64,000 nt of DNA from Amoebidium appalachense (GCA_963693365.1 CAVNZM010000003.1:11780001-11844000); one strand, 5' to 3'; positions 35,182 to 47,858 are shown, counted from the first letter of the stretch. A program made the numbers and translations. The notes: generated by a model from the letters alone, not told the origin.

Positions 35182-38100
35182 ACGTGTATGCGTGTGTGCG
35201 TGTGTGTGCGTGGTGTGGTGATGGGGAACGACTGGGTGGGGGAGGGAGAGAGATGGGGGGGAGGGGAGGGGGGAGGGATAAGGGGGCCTGTGACTGACCA
35301 GAGGGCAGGTCACACGCTGCGGCTGTCTGCACGCAGAGACCATATTTGTCGACCGCAAGACCGGCAAGAAGATATGCACCGTGGGCAAACACGTTGTGGT
35401 ACAAATCTCTACCCCCCTTAATCCCAGGCCAAACATGCACACCCCAAGTTTCCTCCTCCCTTCCCAGCCAAACTCCCCTCTCACCCCCACTGTCTCCCCA
35501 TGTCCAAACTTCCTTCTTTTTTGTTTTTGCTGCACTACAGGCCCTGCTGTTCTATCACCATAGGAACCCAGGCATCTTGCCTCCTGAGGTAGACGTCTTG
35601 AGGGCCTGTGGCCATCACACCTGTACCTATGCCTTAAGTCTCTAGTGCCCGGTATGCGAAAGCCAGACAAAGCCTTTGCAGATAGGGGCCATATTGTTCG
35701 TGTTTTGTTTACTGAGAAGTTGCACAGCATACTTGGGAGTAAGTGGAGATTATGGTGGCTTGAGGCTGACAGTTTTCTTTATTTTTTGCGGAGACACGGT
35801 AGGCCGCCAAGTCAGAAATTGTCTAGATCTTGGCACACTGGATGTAGGGGGGGGGGGTGGGGGGGGGGGGATGAGTGGTTTTTTTTTTGTTTTTTTTTTT
35901 GGGGGGGGGGAGGGGGGAGGTGGGGGCTGGAGTGTGTTTAAGGGGGGGCATTAACCAGGGGTGGTTCTGCAGCTGCAGACGGTCAAGGGCAAGAGGAGGG
36001 TGCTGCTGCAGGCCGCAGCCGGGGGGAGAGATATGATGCTGCTCAAGAGGGACATAGTGGGTTTGAGGAAGGACCAGATCGAAAAGGGTAAGGGGGGGAG
36101 GGGGGAGGCTTTTTTTGGAGGGGGGAGAGGGGGAGGGGCCAGGCCCGGGGCGGGGGGGAGGGGGAGGTTGAGGGGGGGGGGGGGGGGGGGGAGGTGAGGG
36201 GGCATTGCTGACGGCAGACACGGCCAGGATGTGTGGGGCTGGAGACGGAGGCACACGTGTTCTGGCTGGCCAAGTCCACAAAGGTAGCCCTGTGGTGTCT
36301 GCCTGTGCCTATGCCCACGTGGTGGTTTGGTGCCTGTGTGGCGTTGCCACGGTGTGGGGGTGTGCCTGGTGTCGTGTGCCTGCATGTGTGGCCTGTATCT
36401 GCCTGGGCACACTGCTGGTATGGTCCGGCTGCATGGGTGTGATGGGTTGGTGGGTTGTGCTTGGTGGCAGCACACCATGTGCCTGCTGGACTGTGGGTGT
36501 GGTGGCTGCCTGTGTCTGCCTGTGTGTGTGTGCACTCCCCTCTGCAATGCATGCCCTTGTTTGTGTGTGCCTGTGCTCCTGTGTGGTGGTACAGGGCGGT
36601 GAGCATGGGCCCGTGTGGTCTCCCTGCTTGTGTTTGCATGTCTTTGTGTGCATGTGCAGACCTGTCCGCCTGCCAGACCGGCTGGATATTGCAATTATGT
36701 GACATGGCAGGGCATAACTCTCTCGGCTTTATCTACTTTGTAGTTTATGCAGCAGCTCACAACACGAGCCATACCAGCCGTATATACACACATGGGAGGC
36801 AAAGCTGCCCTCTAGTTTCATGTTATTCATTACTGCGCGCAGTGCTAAACCCCAAACAACCAATCAGCAGGACCCTGTCCTTCCACATAGTCTCCAATAA
36901 CATCTGAGCTTCCAATCGACGTGGTCCATCGCCACCACATCTTTGCAGATCGGACTGGCCATAGGCCTGGGAGTGTCGCCTTTTGCCATGACACAGAACT
37001 TACTTCGAAAGATTTGACGTTTGATTTTTGCGCGAGGCAACAAGCGGTACCATAAACAATTATTTTCTCTTGCGTGATGAGAACAATATGACCAGCACAA
37101 AGAGCATGTAAAGCACTGGTAATTCTGTTGGATGCATGAGGGATCAGGGCCCGTCTACACCCCACCCTTCTACTTTCTTATTCGGATTTTAGCCTACGAA
37201 CACAACTATGTGGGCTTTGTGCTGTGCCTGGGATGTTGGGAGTGTGCGTTCCTGCAAAACCCATTCGTGCGGATATGGGGTGCTCGTGCCGTAGTGGTGC
37301 GTGTGCATGTGTCTGCATCTGTCTGTCTGCCTGCATGTTACTGGCTGACCCGGTGTGATGGTCTGTGCACGTGCATGGCCATGCCTGTAGGTCTGTGCAC
37401 ATGTGTGTTAGTGTGTTCTTGCTCATGTCTATATGCATGAGCTGTATGTTTTCACTTGCACGTGTGTCGTTTACCTCTGCTTGCACTTGAAGTCTGTGCA
37501 TCTTCCCTTGTGCTTAGGGGTTGTCATATATGCCTGTACGTGTGTGCTTTTGTGCAATATGGGATGTCGTTGTGCCTGTAGGTGTGTGCTTGGCCCGGGC
37601 TTCTGAGTCTTGGCCTCCCACCTAATCCCTTGAGTATGTGCACCTGGGGACCCTCTGTCTACTATCCCATGGGCATATCAGTTTGTATGTCACCATGGCA
37701 TGGGTGGTGCTCATTGTGAGCTGCCTGTCTGTTGTTCTGTTCATTGCGTTGCACTGATGCACTGTGACTGTGGGCCACAGGGTGTGTTGGTGCGCATGCT
37801 CAGCTGGCTGTCGGGCAAGTCCGGCACTGATGCCGATGTGGGCACGTGTGTGCGCTGCCTGGATGGCCCCTTGCAAGAAAAGCGCCCGGCCCCACAGGTG
37901 AGTCCTGCCCCCCTCCCCCCCCCTCCCCCAACGTGTGTGCTGACACCCCCCCCAGCCGAGCGCAGGCACCAGTGAGCCAGCTAGCAAGAGGCTGCGCCGG
38001 GAGGATGCAGGGCCTGGGCCCCGCCTGCAGCCAGACCCCGGCCAGGCCCACAGGCCAAGGCCCACGGCCCCACAGCCAGCGGCACACCAGCACACCCAGC

Positions 38101-39894
38101 CACCCACCACACAGCAAAAACCCCAGCCCCCACCCACAAATCAACAAAAACCCCAGCCTCCACCCACAACACAACAAATACCCCAGACCCAACCCACAAC
38201 ACAGCAAAAACCCCAGCCCCCACCCACAACACAGCAAAAACCCCAGCCCCCACCCACCCCTCGACAAAAACCCCCACCCACCCAGCCCCCCAAACCACCC
38301 ACCCCACCAACACAACCCCAACCCCCACCAACACAGCAACCCATGCCCCAGACCACACAACAACCACAAACGCCCCCACTTAGCCAGCCACAACCCCCCC
38401 CATCCACACAACCACAATCCACCCAACCCACCACCCAAACACAACACCCTCAACCCACCCAACCACAACCCGCCCCACGCACACCCCCTCAAGCCCCCTG
38501 CACGCCACCCCCCAAGGCCCCGATTGTGCCCGAGCCACCAGTGCATGCCCAGGCACCATGTCAGGGCACCCCCCAGGCCACGCCCCCTGCCGGGCAGCAG
38601 GCAGCATCTGGGCCAGCCAATGGCAAGGAGGCACTGGACGAGCAGCAGCAGCGCCTGCTGGAGGTGAGGGGGCAGAGGGAGGGAGGGGGGATGGGGGGGG
38701 GGGGGGGAAGGGGAGCAGAGGGATGGGGGGGGAGGGGGGGGGAGGGGAGGTGATGCTGAGTGGGTGGGACAGCGCAAGCAGCGGCTGGAGGCCCTCAAGA
38801 GCAAACGGGCAAAGCTGGAGACAGAAGGCGGCAGACAGGCACAGGGCAACCAGCAGGTGGGTGATGGGCACTGACTGGGTGGCTTTACATGCATGGGCAC
38901 TGACTGGGTGGCTTTACATGCATGGGCACTGACTGGGTGGCTTTACATGCATGGGCACTGACTGGGTGGCTTTACATGCATGGCACTGACTGGGTGGCTT
39001 TACATGCATGGGCACTGACTGGGTGGCTTTACATGCATGGCACTGACTGGGTGGCTTTACCTGCATGGCACTGACTGGGTGGCTTTACATGCATGGGCAC
39101 TGACTGGGTGGCTTTACATGCATGGGCACTGACTGGGTGGCTTTACATGCATGCACTGACTGGGTGGCTTTACATCCATGCACTGACTGGGTGGCATGGG
39201 CACTAACTGGGTGGCTTTACATGCAGGAGGCCACCCAGCCACCATGCAGCCCACCACGGTACGTGGCCTGGTCTCCCCTGCATGTCTGAGTGGCACCGTG
39301 CCAGCCCTAGCTGCCAGGGTGTATGGGCAAGTTGCAGCAGGCCATGGCTTGGGACAAGCCCAGCCCCCATGCAGCATGCTGACACATGCTGCCCATGCAG
39401 GCCGGCCCCAGCCACCCCACCACGGCAGGCAGAGGCAGGGCCGCAGGGCCAGGGCCAGCAGGGTTCTGGGCCGTGGACGGACGGGCTCAGTGTGGCAGCA
39501 CTAAAGGGCCACTGTGCTGCGCTGGGCCTGGACACCAGCACGTGTGTGGAGAAGGCCGACCTTGTGGCCCTGTTGCTGCGCCATGCCCCCAATGGCCCCC
39601 CAAAGACCCCCCCACCCAGCCAGAAGCCACCGAGCCCAGCCCCGGGCACCCAGCCGTTCCAAGAGCGCCCCCCGAACGTGCCCCCACCCCCCCCTCACAG
39701 CAAGCCGGCCTCAGAGCCCCAGGCCTCTCCCCAGGGCCATCCCCCCGGGCCCACTGCTGGGGCCCGGCCAGCCCAGCATCAGCCCACAGGCCCAAGGCCA
39801 GCCCCCAGCCAACCCCAGCGGCCTGCCACGGCCCAGCCCCGTCCACAGCCACGGCCAAAGACAAAGGCCAGGCACACACACAAGACCCACAGGC

Positions 39895-39935
<41 letters not shown>

Positions 39936-39951
39936 AAGCAACAACAACAGC

Positions 39952-39982
<31 letters not shown>

Positions 39983-40908
39983 GCAAAAGCAACAACAACA
40001 GCAAAAGCCACCCAGCCACGGTGCCGGGCAGGCACCCTACCGGTTCCAGCGGCCCGTCAATGCTGCGCAAGCGTTCCAGCTGGCCTGGGCCGTGTGGCAC
40101 CACTGGCATGCAAGACACATGCCCGGCCTGCCCGTCAACCAGCAGCTGCCCCCCTGGTTTGCCGACGGCTGCTTCTTTGACGACCAGGCCGGTCTGTGCC
40201 CTGGGAGTGTGTGGGTGGGTGGGTAGGTGGGGGGATTGCTGATTGTGTGTGCAGTGGTAGCCATGGAGCAGGGCTGGAGCCTGTTTGCCGAGTCCCAGGG
40301 CGGGCAGCTGTGCATCGGCAGCATCCCCTGGCCACGCACACACAACCTGGCCGGCATAGCGGTGAGTGGCCCATGGGGCACACACGTAGGGGGAGACAGA
40401 CTGTGGGGCTGGGCCCTGCACGGCCACCCCATGCATGAGGCATGAGGGTGCTGGGGCCCAATGGGAGTCTGGGCTGGTGTTGACGTGCACTTGTTGCAAT
40501 GTGGCGTGCAAGGGCCTGTGGTGTGTGGGGGTGTGCATGTGCCCTGTTGGGGCAGGCACTGATTGACGGTGGGGGCAGTTTGATGATGATGAGGCCACCC
40601 GCAAGGCAAAGTTCCGCAAGGCAAACCTGAGATGGTGCGTGCTTGAGGGTCTGCATGTGTGTGTGTGTGTGTGTGTGTGTTTTGCTCCATGGGTGGGCAC
40701 TGAGTGTGGGCACGCACAGGCACCCGGACAAGTTTGCAGCGCAGTATGGCAGCAAGCTGCATGCGGACCACCGGTATGGCTGGGCCCAGGCTGGGGGCCA
40801 GTGGGTGGGGGCATGGGCTGACAGGGGCACAGGGAGGCAATCATGAGGGCAGTTAATGAGCTGACGGGCAAGCTGCTGGACCAGCGCAGAGTCTTCATGG
40901 GCCAGTAG
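34810..40908 (+). CDS. Pro/Gln-rich protein with SAP-like motif and NFKBIL1-like J-domain-like C-terminus
   Basis: The 3' half is well supported. A long Pro/Gln/Thr-rich exon starts near 37956; a short exon encodes [17 protein letters not shown] (about 38771-38857). An exon at about 39401-40190 holds a SAP-like motif ([15 protein letters not shown] then [11 protein letters not shown]), a poly-Gln stretch, and [20 protein letters not shown]. Three to four small exons then give [34 protein letters not shown] and [19 protein letters not shown], ending at TAG 40906-40908. The PWP and RWHPDKF segments with a following helix match the C-terminal region of NFKBIL1 homologues. The 5' half is tentative: ATG at 34810 ([15 protein letters not shown]), then exon-like pieces [20 protein letters not shown] (35339-35398), [16 protein letters not shown] (35542-35589), [20 protein letters not shown] (about 35975) and [14 protein letters not shown] (about 37782-37900). 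It could be two genes. Function is not assigned. Confidence 0.6.
35099..35210. repeat. (GT)n microsatellite in first intron of the Pro/Gln-rich gene
   Basis: About 63 bases of pure GT at 35117-35179, flanked by GTGC-interrupted GT repeats from about 34895. It lies directly after the proposed first exon donor (GAG followed by GTAAGG at 34855). Confidence 0.95.
38865..39228. repeat. Intron composed of a ~28-base tandem repeat
   Basis: About 13 copies of GGCACTGACTGGGTGGCTTT followed by ACATGCAT start a few bases after the donor (CAG followed by GTGGGTGATG, 38858). They end at the acceptor, which is itself formed by the last copy (TTTACATGCAG before GAGGCCACC at 39228). The whole intron is repeat. 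Confidence 0.93.
39891..40010 (+). repeat. (CAA)n/(CAG)n trinucleotide tract encoding poly-Gln
   Basis: About 38 codons, nearly all CAA with occasional CAG and AAG, encode a poly-glutamine run interrupted by lysine in the Pro/Gln-rich protein. Frame and position are consistent with translation, since the flanking exon sequence on both sides is open in the same frame. Confidence 0.9.
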
Positions 40909-40949
40909 GCATGGGTCTGCTTGAGGTCAGATACACGGGGCACTGCTGT

Positions 40950-41012
<63 letters not shown>

Positions 41013-41016
41013 ACAC

Positions 41017-41051
<35 letters not shown>

Positions 41052-42816
41052 ACTCACACTCGTGTGTTTTGGTTGCTGTTTCAAAATCTTTCACGGATGT
41101 CATGTTATTGGTCATCAGTGGCACACGCACGGTACCAATTTGATAGTTGTGCAGGCCTCTAGGGGGCCAGATTGCCCTCACACATTGTGGGATGCCCACG
41201 GGGTAGTAGTTATTGCCCGTTGTTACACACTGTTGGCCGATAAATTATGGGCCTCTGTTGTGTGGCGACTTTTAGTGGCCCCTTGTCGGCACCAACCCAT
41301 CATTCTTTGGGCAAGGGAGAGACTTTAGTGGGTTCCAACCTCACTGCTGGTGCACGTGGTGTTGGCAATGGGACAACTCGGTGCTACCTTAGATGCATGA
41401 CCTTCAGGTGAAGTCTTATTTTGAAAGTATTTAACATATATTGTAACATTGACCTGACTGTTGTTTTAAGGTAAAGATTGGGTGGCATTTCTCAAATGTC
41501 ACACCTGTTATTCGCCTTGCTTGGTGCTGTGCAAACAACTCTGAGGTACCCTATAGTCGTATATGTGGGAGAGCTGGGGGTGGGGTGAGAGGTGGGGTGC
41601 CTCTATGACGAAGAGCCCTAGGTAAAAGGAGATCGCTCACATAAACCACTAGAAAATTAAAGCACAGTACTTGATAATTTATCACTTCGATAAAAACATA
41701 AACCCAATGACCTTAACCTTATGTGTGCTTGGGGCCCTGTATGGGATGGCTGCCCCCTCCCCTTCCCCCTCCAACCCCCCGCTACACGATGTTGCACAGG
41801 GATCAAGCCGTTCGTGTTTTGTCCGATGTTGAATAATCAGGTGTGAGGGAGGGTCTGTCGTATACACCAAATTTTTTGAGGGGGGAGGGGGGGGGGGCAC
41901 TACGGCTGTGGATCACGACCAACTGCAGACGACTGGATCTAAAAAGCAAATGTCATGTGGGGCCTGGCCTCTCTGGTAGGCCTGGCAATGACGGGAGTTT
42001 TATCTATGTTGTCAGCAGCACCAAGACTCACGTAGCTAGCAACCTTGGACAACCATTGGACAAGTTGGCCGACAACCTAGACGTTCCAAACTTAGCAAGA
42101 GTAGTATTGGTGGTGTATGATTGGGTGGGGTGATCCGCCATTCAGTCACTATGAGAGCGGGTTGGTTCCGCATCGACTCTCATAATCACTATTGTGCCCG
42201 TCGCTTTTCCGTCTGACCCACCTGCCCGCCGGTGCTCTTAGCTCCCCTGTCGCATCAGGTTTAATAAAGTTCGGATCAAGGCTTGTTTATGCACGTGCTC
42301 ATTGGCCGTTCTCTTCGGCAATACATATGTAAACACCCCATGTGTCATACATATGCATCATGTACCCTTACAAGTGTGTCTATATCATACATATACCCAG
42401 TATACAGAGGGGCACCTTCCTTAGATTCAGCCTGCACTGCCTTTTATGCAAAGTGGCGGCAAGATGCATATGAATAAACGCAGTCACAATATTACGGCTT
42501 AGAACCGTAGCATGCAACTCAATCCCCCCCCCCCCTCTCCCCCCCCCTCCCCTCCCCTTCCTTCCCCCCCCCCCCCTCCCCCCCCTCCCCTCCCCCCGGG
42601 GCCTCCCCTGGGGCTCTTAATCTGAGTTGCCATGCTACGGTTCTAACTAGGAACTGACAAACGCTCGAAAGATCGCTGGGGAGTATGCACACACGTGTGT
42701 GACAAGCAAACTTTCACAAACATACACACACTGTACACACACGTTGTATCGTTTCAGACATCCTCCCCACCCACCCACACCCACACATTCACTCACAGAC
42801 ACAAGCAAATGCACGA

Positions 42817-42877
<61 letters not shown>

Positions 42878-42984
42878 ACACACACTGTGACCCACACACA
42901 CACACGAGGTGCCGCACACAGCGACACACACCTCTCACTCCCCCCCCCCCCCCCCCCTTTCCCCTCCTCCCTTCTCCCCCCCCC

Positions 42985-43015
<31 letters not shown>

Positions 43016-43213
43016 ACAAACACACACCTCCCCGTGACCACACTACACAAAATGGGATACAGCATGCACTTCATCACCCCAAACTCCACACCACCACCAA
43101 ACTATGTTAGACCCCTCAGTCGATAGGGAAATTCGTAACTGGAACCCCCCCCCCCTCCCCCAAAAGCCTAGATCAACACTATGATGAAAATAGAAAAAGC
43201 CTCCATATCTTTA
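40909..43213. other. Intergenic region with CA repeats, C-rich blocks; no gene recognised
   Basis: A CA microsatellite at 40952-41051 is followed by unique sequence (41060-42480) with no recognisable gene, then a C-rich hairpin (42499-42646) and a second CA microsatellite (42821-42890). Poly-C lies at 42941-42957 and 42978-43001. Open frames are microsatellite artefacts. Confidence 0.65.
42499..42646. mobile_element. Short inverted-repeat element with C-rich core
   Basis: TTAGAACCGTAGCATGCAAC at 42499 is matched in reverse complement by the right arm at 42622-42646 (GTTGCCATGCTACGGTTCTA), giving a stem of about 24 bases. The roughly 100-base interior is almost pure C with scattered T. It resembles a very small hairpin or MITE, but no flanking duplication is obvious and the family is unknown. 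Confidence 0.6.
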
Positions 43214-43327
43214 TGTAAATAGTTGTAAAGAGTTGTACTGGTTGAGATAAGGCAGAGTAAAGCTGAATCAAAATAAAGACTGATTCAGTTGTACTCTGCC
43301 TTATCCCAACTAGTACAACTGTTTACA
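43214..43327. mobile_element. LTR-like palindromic terminal segment (TG...CA)
   Basis: A 114-base unit begins TGTAAATAGTTGTA and ends CAACTGTTTACA, and its two halves are inverted copies of each other (GGTTGAGATAAGGCAGAGTA against TACTCTGCCTTATCCCAACT). It is followed directly by TTGGCGACCGCGGCAGGA, which looks like the usual 'TTGGCGACC' start of sequence after a 5' LTR. A partial copy of the right half occurs at 46388-46434. It may be an LTR remnant or a small inverted-repeat element. Confidence 0.5.
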
Positions 43328-43489
43328 TTGGCGACCGCGGCAGGACAAGAATCCCGCATCTTTCAATCGTTTCAAGATTCTCGCATCCTTCGAATCTCAC
43401 ATCCTTCAATCCTTTCAAGATTCTCCATCGCTCATCATGGCCGATCGATGACCACGAACATCCTCTCTTTATTAGTTTAGAATATCCGC

Positions 43490-46210
43490 CTGACACGGCA
43501 CAGATAGAAATGAAAAGTTGGAAACACAAACTCATAAGTAAATAACGAGAACTACAAAAGGCTTTGCACAAAAGCAAACTTTCCCAATATACATTTCGCC
43601 GTTGAACAATGAAGCAACGAACTAACGAATAAAGAACTATACATGAAACAACGAACCAACGAAAAACGAACTGAACTGTTCACGAAGCCACAACGAATAA
43701 CGAACTAACGAAAACGAATGCATATAGAAATAACGAAGCAACGAAAAACGAATGCATATAGCCTACGAACCAATGAAACATGTCATGAATGCATAACGAA
43801 ATAAAGAAGTAACAAATCGACTGTAGCAAAGAAAAACGAAAGCGATGTGAATGAAAATACGAAATATAAGAACACATGCACAACACATATGCCCCCAGCA
43901 TCCTCTCAGTTACGAAGAAAGAAAACCGTTGCTCTTGCGTGCATTGCGCTATTGCACACCGTAACCGTGTCCATGCTCAGAGTAATGCGTGCACATCCAC
44001 ACTTGCAACTATGTGCACGGCCACTTTCAGCACGAATGCATTTGAGGAAGAAGATAGTCGCTGTTGCTATAGATGTAGGTGCTATGAAGTTGTGTTTGCT
44101 GTGCATTCTTCGAATCCCTGACTGTGGTAGTGGAAAACGAATATAGCATTCCCGCAGTTGGGCGCACGGAATGCACAAAATGCACATGGATGTATGCTTG
44201 CATGCCTAAACATTACGAACATATGCCTCACGTATGGCCCTTCCTGGTGCCATGCCCCAACGAACTTGCACTCTTGGTGCACAGAAGGCATGTAATAAAG
44301 TCGATGCAGAACTTTTGTTCATGCATGTGAAAAACAAACGAAGGTGTGGGGTACGAATTAAATGGTAATTGCCAGTCTGTGGCAATACTGTAACATATGA
44401 ATGACACCGTCAAGCCGCAAAATAAAACTTGCTGCCGGCACACCCCCACCAGAAAAACCGAATGTGGTATGGGCACCGTTCCCTCACAACACCAGCATAC
44501 AGTGTCAGTATTTTGGCTGGAAGCCTTTCGAATAAATAATACCCTCCTTCACTAGTGAAGAAAGCGTGGTTGAGGACGAATACGAATGCAAGGTGTTGTT
44601 GTTTAAAACATTGAACCATCATGTGACCTTGGCCCTGGTACGGAGATGGCCATGTTATTCCCTTGCAAAACCCGATGACACTGTAAGTTACACCCTTTAG
44701 CACGTACACACCCCACCAATGGGCACAGGCGGGAGACAACTCCGCAAGCTGCCTAATTGGGTACCTCTGCTAAAACGAAATGCTCTTCTCAGGAAGTTAC
44801 GGAAGGGTCCAACGAACACGAACCACACACTCACCGGGCAGCTACTTACATCGGACGTATGTGAAAAGTAGGGTGTGTGAGCGGGGTAAATCCATGAACA
44901 CCATCACGAAAGAAAGTACAGCACAAAGCAGTTCCACGAACACGAATGGTTTTGGTATTCCACACAACGAACAGAACCAAAAGTAGGGCCACCTACAAAC
45001 GAAGCAGAGGATGGGGCACCATCCAGACCTGCACTGGAGGGGATATGAAGATACGAAGCGCACTCACGAAGTTGCTTACAAACTTTAAGAAAGGGCGACT
45101 GTGACGACTTTTCTTTTGAGGCCAAGCCTCCAGAAGAATGTATTATGCCTGGAGTCCCTCTGCTCAACAAAAATTGTTGGCTAATCGGATACGAAAACTG
45201 CTTACGAATGGAAGCATGTGTTTTCTGATCACGAATAAGGTTTGCTTTGCCTGCCCTCTTCTTATGAATTATGAACCGGGTTTTTACTGGTTCTAACGGG
45301 ATGATATATTTCGTTATGTCACCCAACGAAGAAAACTTAGGGCATTTTTTTTAATCATGGCTTTCCCGGCTCCGAGATGCAGGGTTAAAGCTCAAAGGAA
45401 AGAAGGGCTCTTTGTTCATGGAAGAAGTGGCTTTTCCGGCCATACTATAGTGACTCGCCTTATAACCTTAAGGTAGAACCAGGATAAGGGGCAGCGGCTA
45501 AGAAGCTATTCACCACTACCTGATCTACGAAGTGACTTAAGGCTCGAGTTATATTCATATCGAATGTTTGGTATGATCATTCATCCACACAACCAAAGTA
45601 CTCGCACTTGAAAACGAATTTGCGGGAGAATCCTAAAAAGGAAAAATTCCCAAAAACGAAAGTGATACTTCTACAGAAAAAGCCAAGCGAAGTGACGAAG
45701 CGAACGATTCGCATGCACAGTCTGCAAAACTCTTCGCCACGAAAATGAAAAAACAGAAGAATGCTGCATGAATATGTGTTATTTGGCAAATGAAGAAGTG
45801 CTCCGTAGACGTGCACAATTCTATTTCACCGTCCTTGCTCTGTTCTGTCCAACAGCTCGGCACACAAGAATCTCGCTGATGGTTGTTTACCGCCTCTCAG
45901 CCTGGTGGTTTGCTTGTCTAACGACACCGCCAGGCTCCCGACAAGGGGGGGCCCGGGAGTGTAAACAACTGTACACATGAACTGTACATGTTTACTAAAG
46001 AATGTGATGTACTAGCACACGATTCGTGCTTTCTCACGAATATCACATAAATATTATGTCCGCACCAATTGGAATCACTCTGACTCAAAAAGTGAACCAT
46101 ATATGGTTCTATTGCTGCATACACATAGACGAAGTGGACCAGTAAGAGGTTTGCTTAAATAGGACGAAGGTCTGACTGGCTTGGACCGCATCACAATCAC
46201 GAATGGCATG
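43490..46210. other. ACGAA-rich, AT-rich tract, strand-biased, no gene
   Basis: Across about 2.7 kb the pentamer ACGAA (often AACGAA, ACGAAT or ACGAAC) recurs very often on the plus strand. It occurs about 18 times in 43561-43870 alone and remains frequent to about 46200, while TTCGT is rare. The tract has no long open frame with a recognisable domain. It lies between the LTR-like segment at 43214 and a partial copy of that segment at 46388, so it may be the interior of a decayed element. Confidence 0.6.
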
Positions 46211-46261
46211 TTGCCACCCGCGCTGGCCGCGGATGAACCAATCCTGGGCGTTGATCCGAAA

Positions 46262-46434
46262 TCTGGGGGCTATATAAGAAAGCCGTCCCAGTACGGGGAT
46301 CAGTCAGAATGAGACAGTCAGAGACGAAGCCCATATCAAAACTACCCTGGCCGCGTGTGCCTTTCTACCCGTTCCCTGTCTTTATTTTGATTCAGTTGTA
46401 CCCCGCCTTATCCTAACTAGTTCAACTGTTTACA
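46262..46434 (+). promoter_or_regulatory. LTR-like promoter and end: TATA box with partial copy of the 43.2-kb LTR end
   Basis: CTATATAAG at about 46270 is a good TATA box, about 30 bases upstream of GATCAGTCAGAATGAG. It is followed at 46388-46434 by a copy of the right half of the 43214 segment (TGATTCAGTTGTACCCCGCC to CAACTGTTTACA) and then ATAGTGCCGCCGG. This has the U3-R-U5 order of a retroelement LTR. The remainder of the matching left half is not visible. Confidence 0.45.
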
Positions 46435-46773
46435 ATAGTGCCGCCGGATTGTTCTGCCATGTCTGTTTGACGGTCTAGGTCTAGAAAGAAGGGATATAGG
46501 TCTCTTGATGCCGGTACCCATAATAAGGTTGCAGTGCTGAACACGGCCATAATACAGGTGAAAATTTAAGGTGGGTGGGAGGGGAAAGGGAATTCCCCTG
46601 TGCTAAGCTGGTGGAGATGTGGAGAGGGAGGGGGATCTGTAATTAACTTGAAACAGCGGGCATTTTGTTTTGTTTTTTCAAAGGTTGGGGGGGGGGGGGG
46701 GACAAGACAAGAAAGGCTACTGGAAGGTATAACGTTGGAACTCTCGAGCTCGAGCTCACGTTAACGCTACAAG

Positions 46774-46934
<161 letters not shown>

Positions 46935-47552
46935 CCTATCTCTTCCCCCCCCCCCCCCCTCCGTCCCCCACTTCGCCCTTTCCCTCCTAGATCTTGCAAA
47001 TTGTACCCTGACTGCCCCCAGGCATTTTTGACTCTTGGTGTGTACACACTATGGTTGCCAACATGCAAGACATACTTAGGCTTGTGAAACTTGGATCAGA
47101 CGCCAAATCACTGTGCTCTCTCGGGCGCAACAGCTCCGACAGCCTGAGCGTCATATGAGCGCAGGTCACGGGTGAATGCCTAGTCTAACTCAATTTAGAG
47201 AACCGAGTCAACCTGGACACACCTGTCGTATCCTAATGTATATGTACTAGAGACGCGGCACTCTACTAAGTGTACACACACGAAAAGGAACGAACGTGTA
47301 CGGAAAAACGGTAAAGTTTATTCAGACCAGGCTCCGACGGGCAAAACTTAGATCCGTACGGAATGAGACTAAGTTACGACTGAGGCCATCAAGGCCGTGC
47401 CCTCAAAGATCATCATCACCTGGCCCCCTACGATGCCACATTCCAAACATTCCGATCTACTTTTATCGTGCGCCTGCACGAGCTAAGTCGATCTACTCAA
47501 CTAATATATTTATCCATGTCTCACCCCTCACCCTCCCCCTAGTGGCACCGCA

Positions 47553-47858
47553 TGTAACTTAGAGGTTTCTCTGTGAGACTTTATTATTTGCTGACTTGCA
47601 TTGACTGGCCCACCGGGACCTTTATATACTTGTGGTCTGGCTCACTGGAATGTTACATACTATTCCCGATTGGTCTACCCGCCGCTATGGATCTAGTCGC
47701 TACCAATCAAAACACTCCAATAGAATCTTCTAGACTCTTCTAGATCTATCCTGATCTATCGTGAACCTATCCACCAGTTTATCCCGAATATCTCGAATAT
47801 TCCCGATCACTAGTGCTACGCTAACGCAGGGCATACCGGATGGCTATCCTGTTCGACA
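47553..47858 (-). repeat. Copia 3' LTR
   Basis: Nearly identical to 51217-51522 over its full 306 bases, which implies recent insertion. On the minus strand it starts TGTCGAACAGG and ends with AAGTTACA, and carries TATATAAAGG (plus CCTTTATATA near 47620), a likely TATA box. Confidence 0.93.

Noticed and set aside
39891-40010. Poly-Asn/poly-Thr frames over the CAA tract
   Set aside because: They are the other two frames of the (CAA)n repeat. Only the Gln frame connects with the flanking coding sequence.
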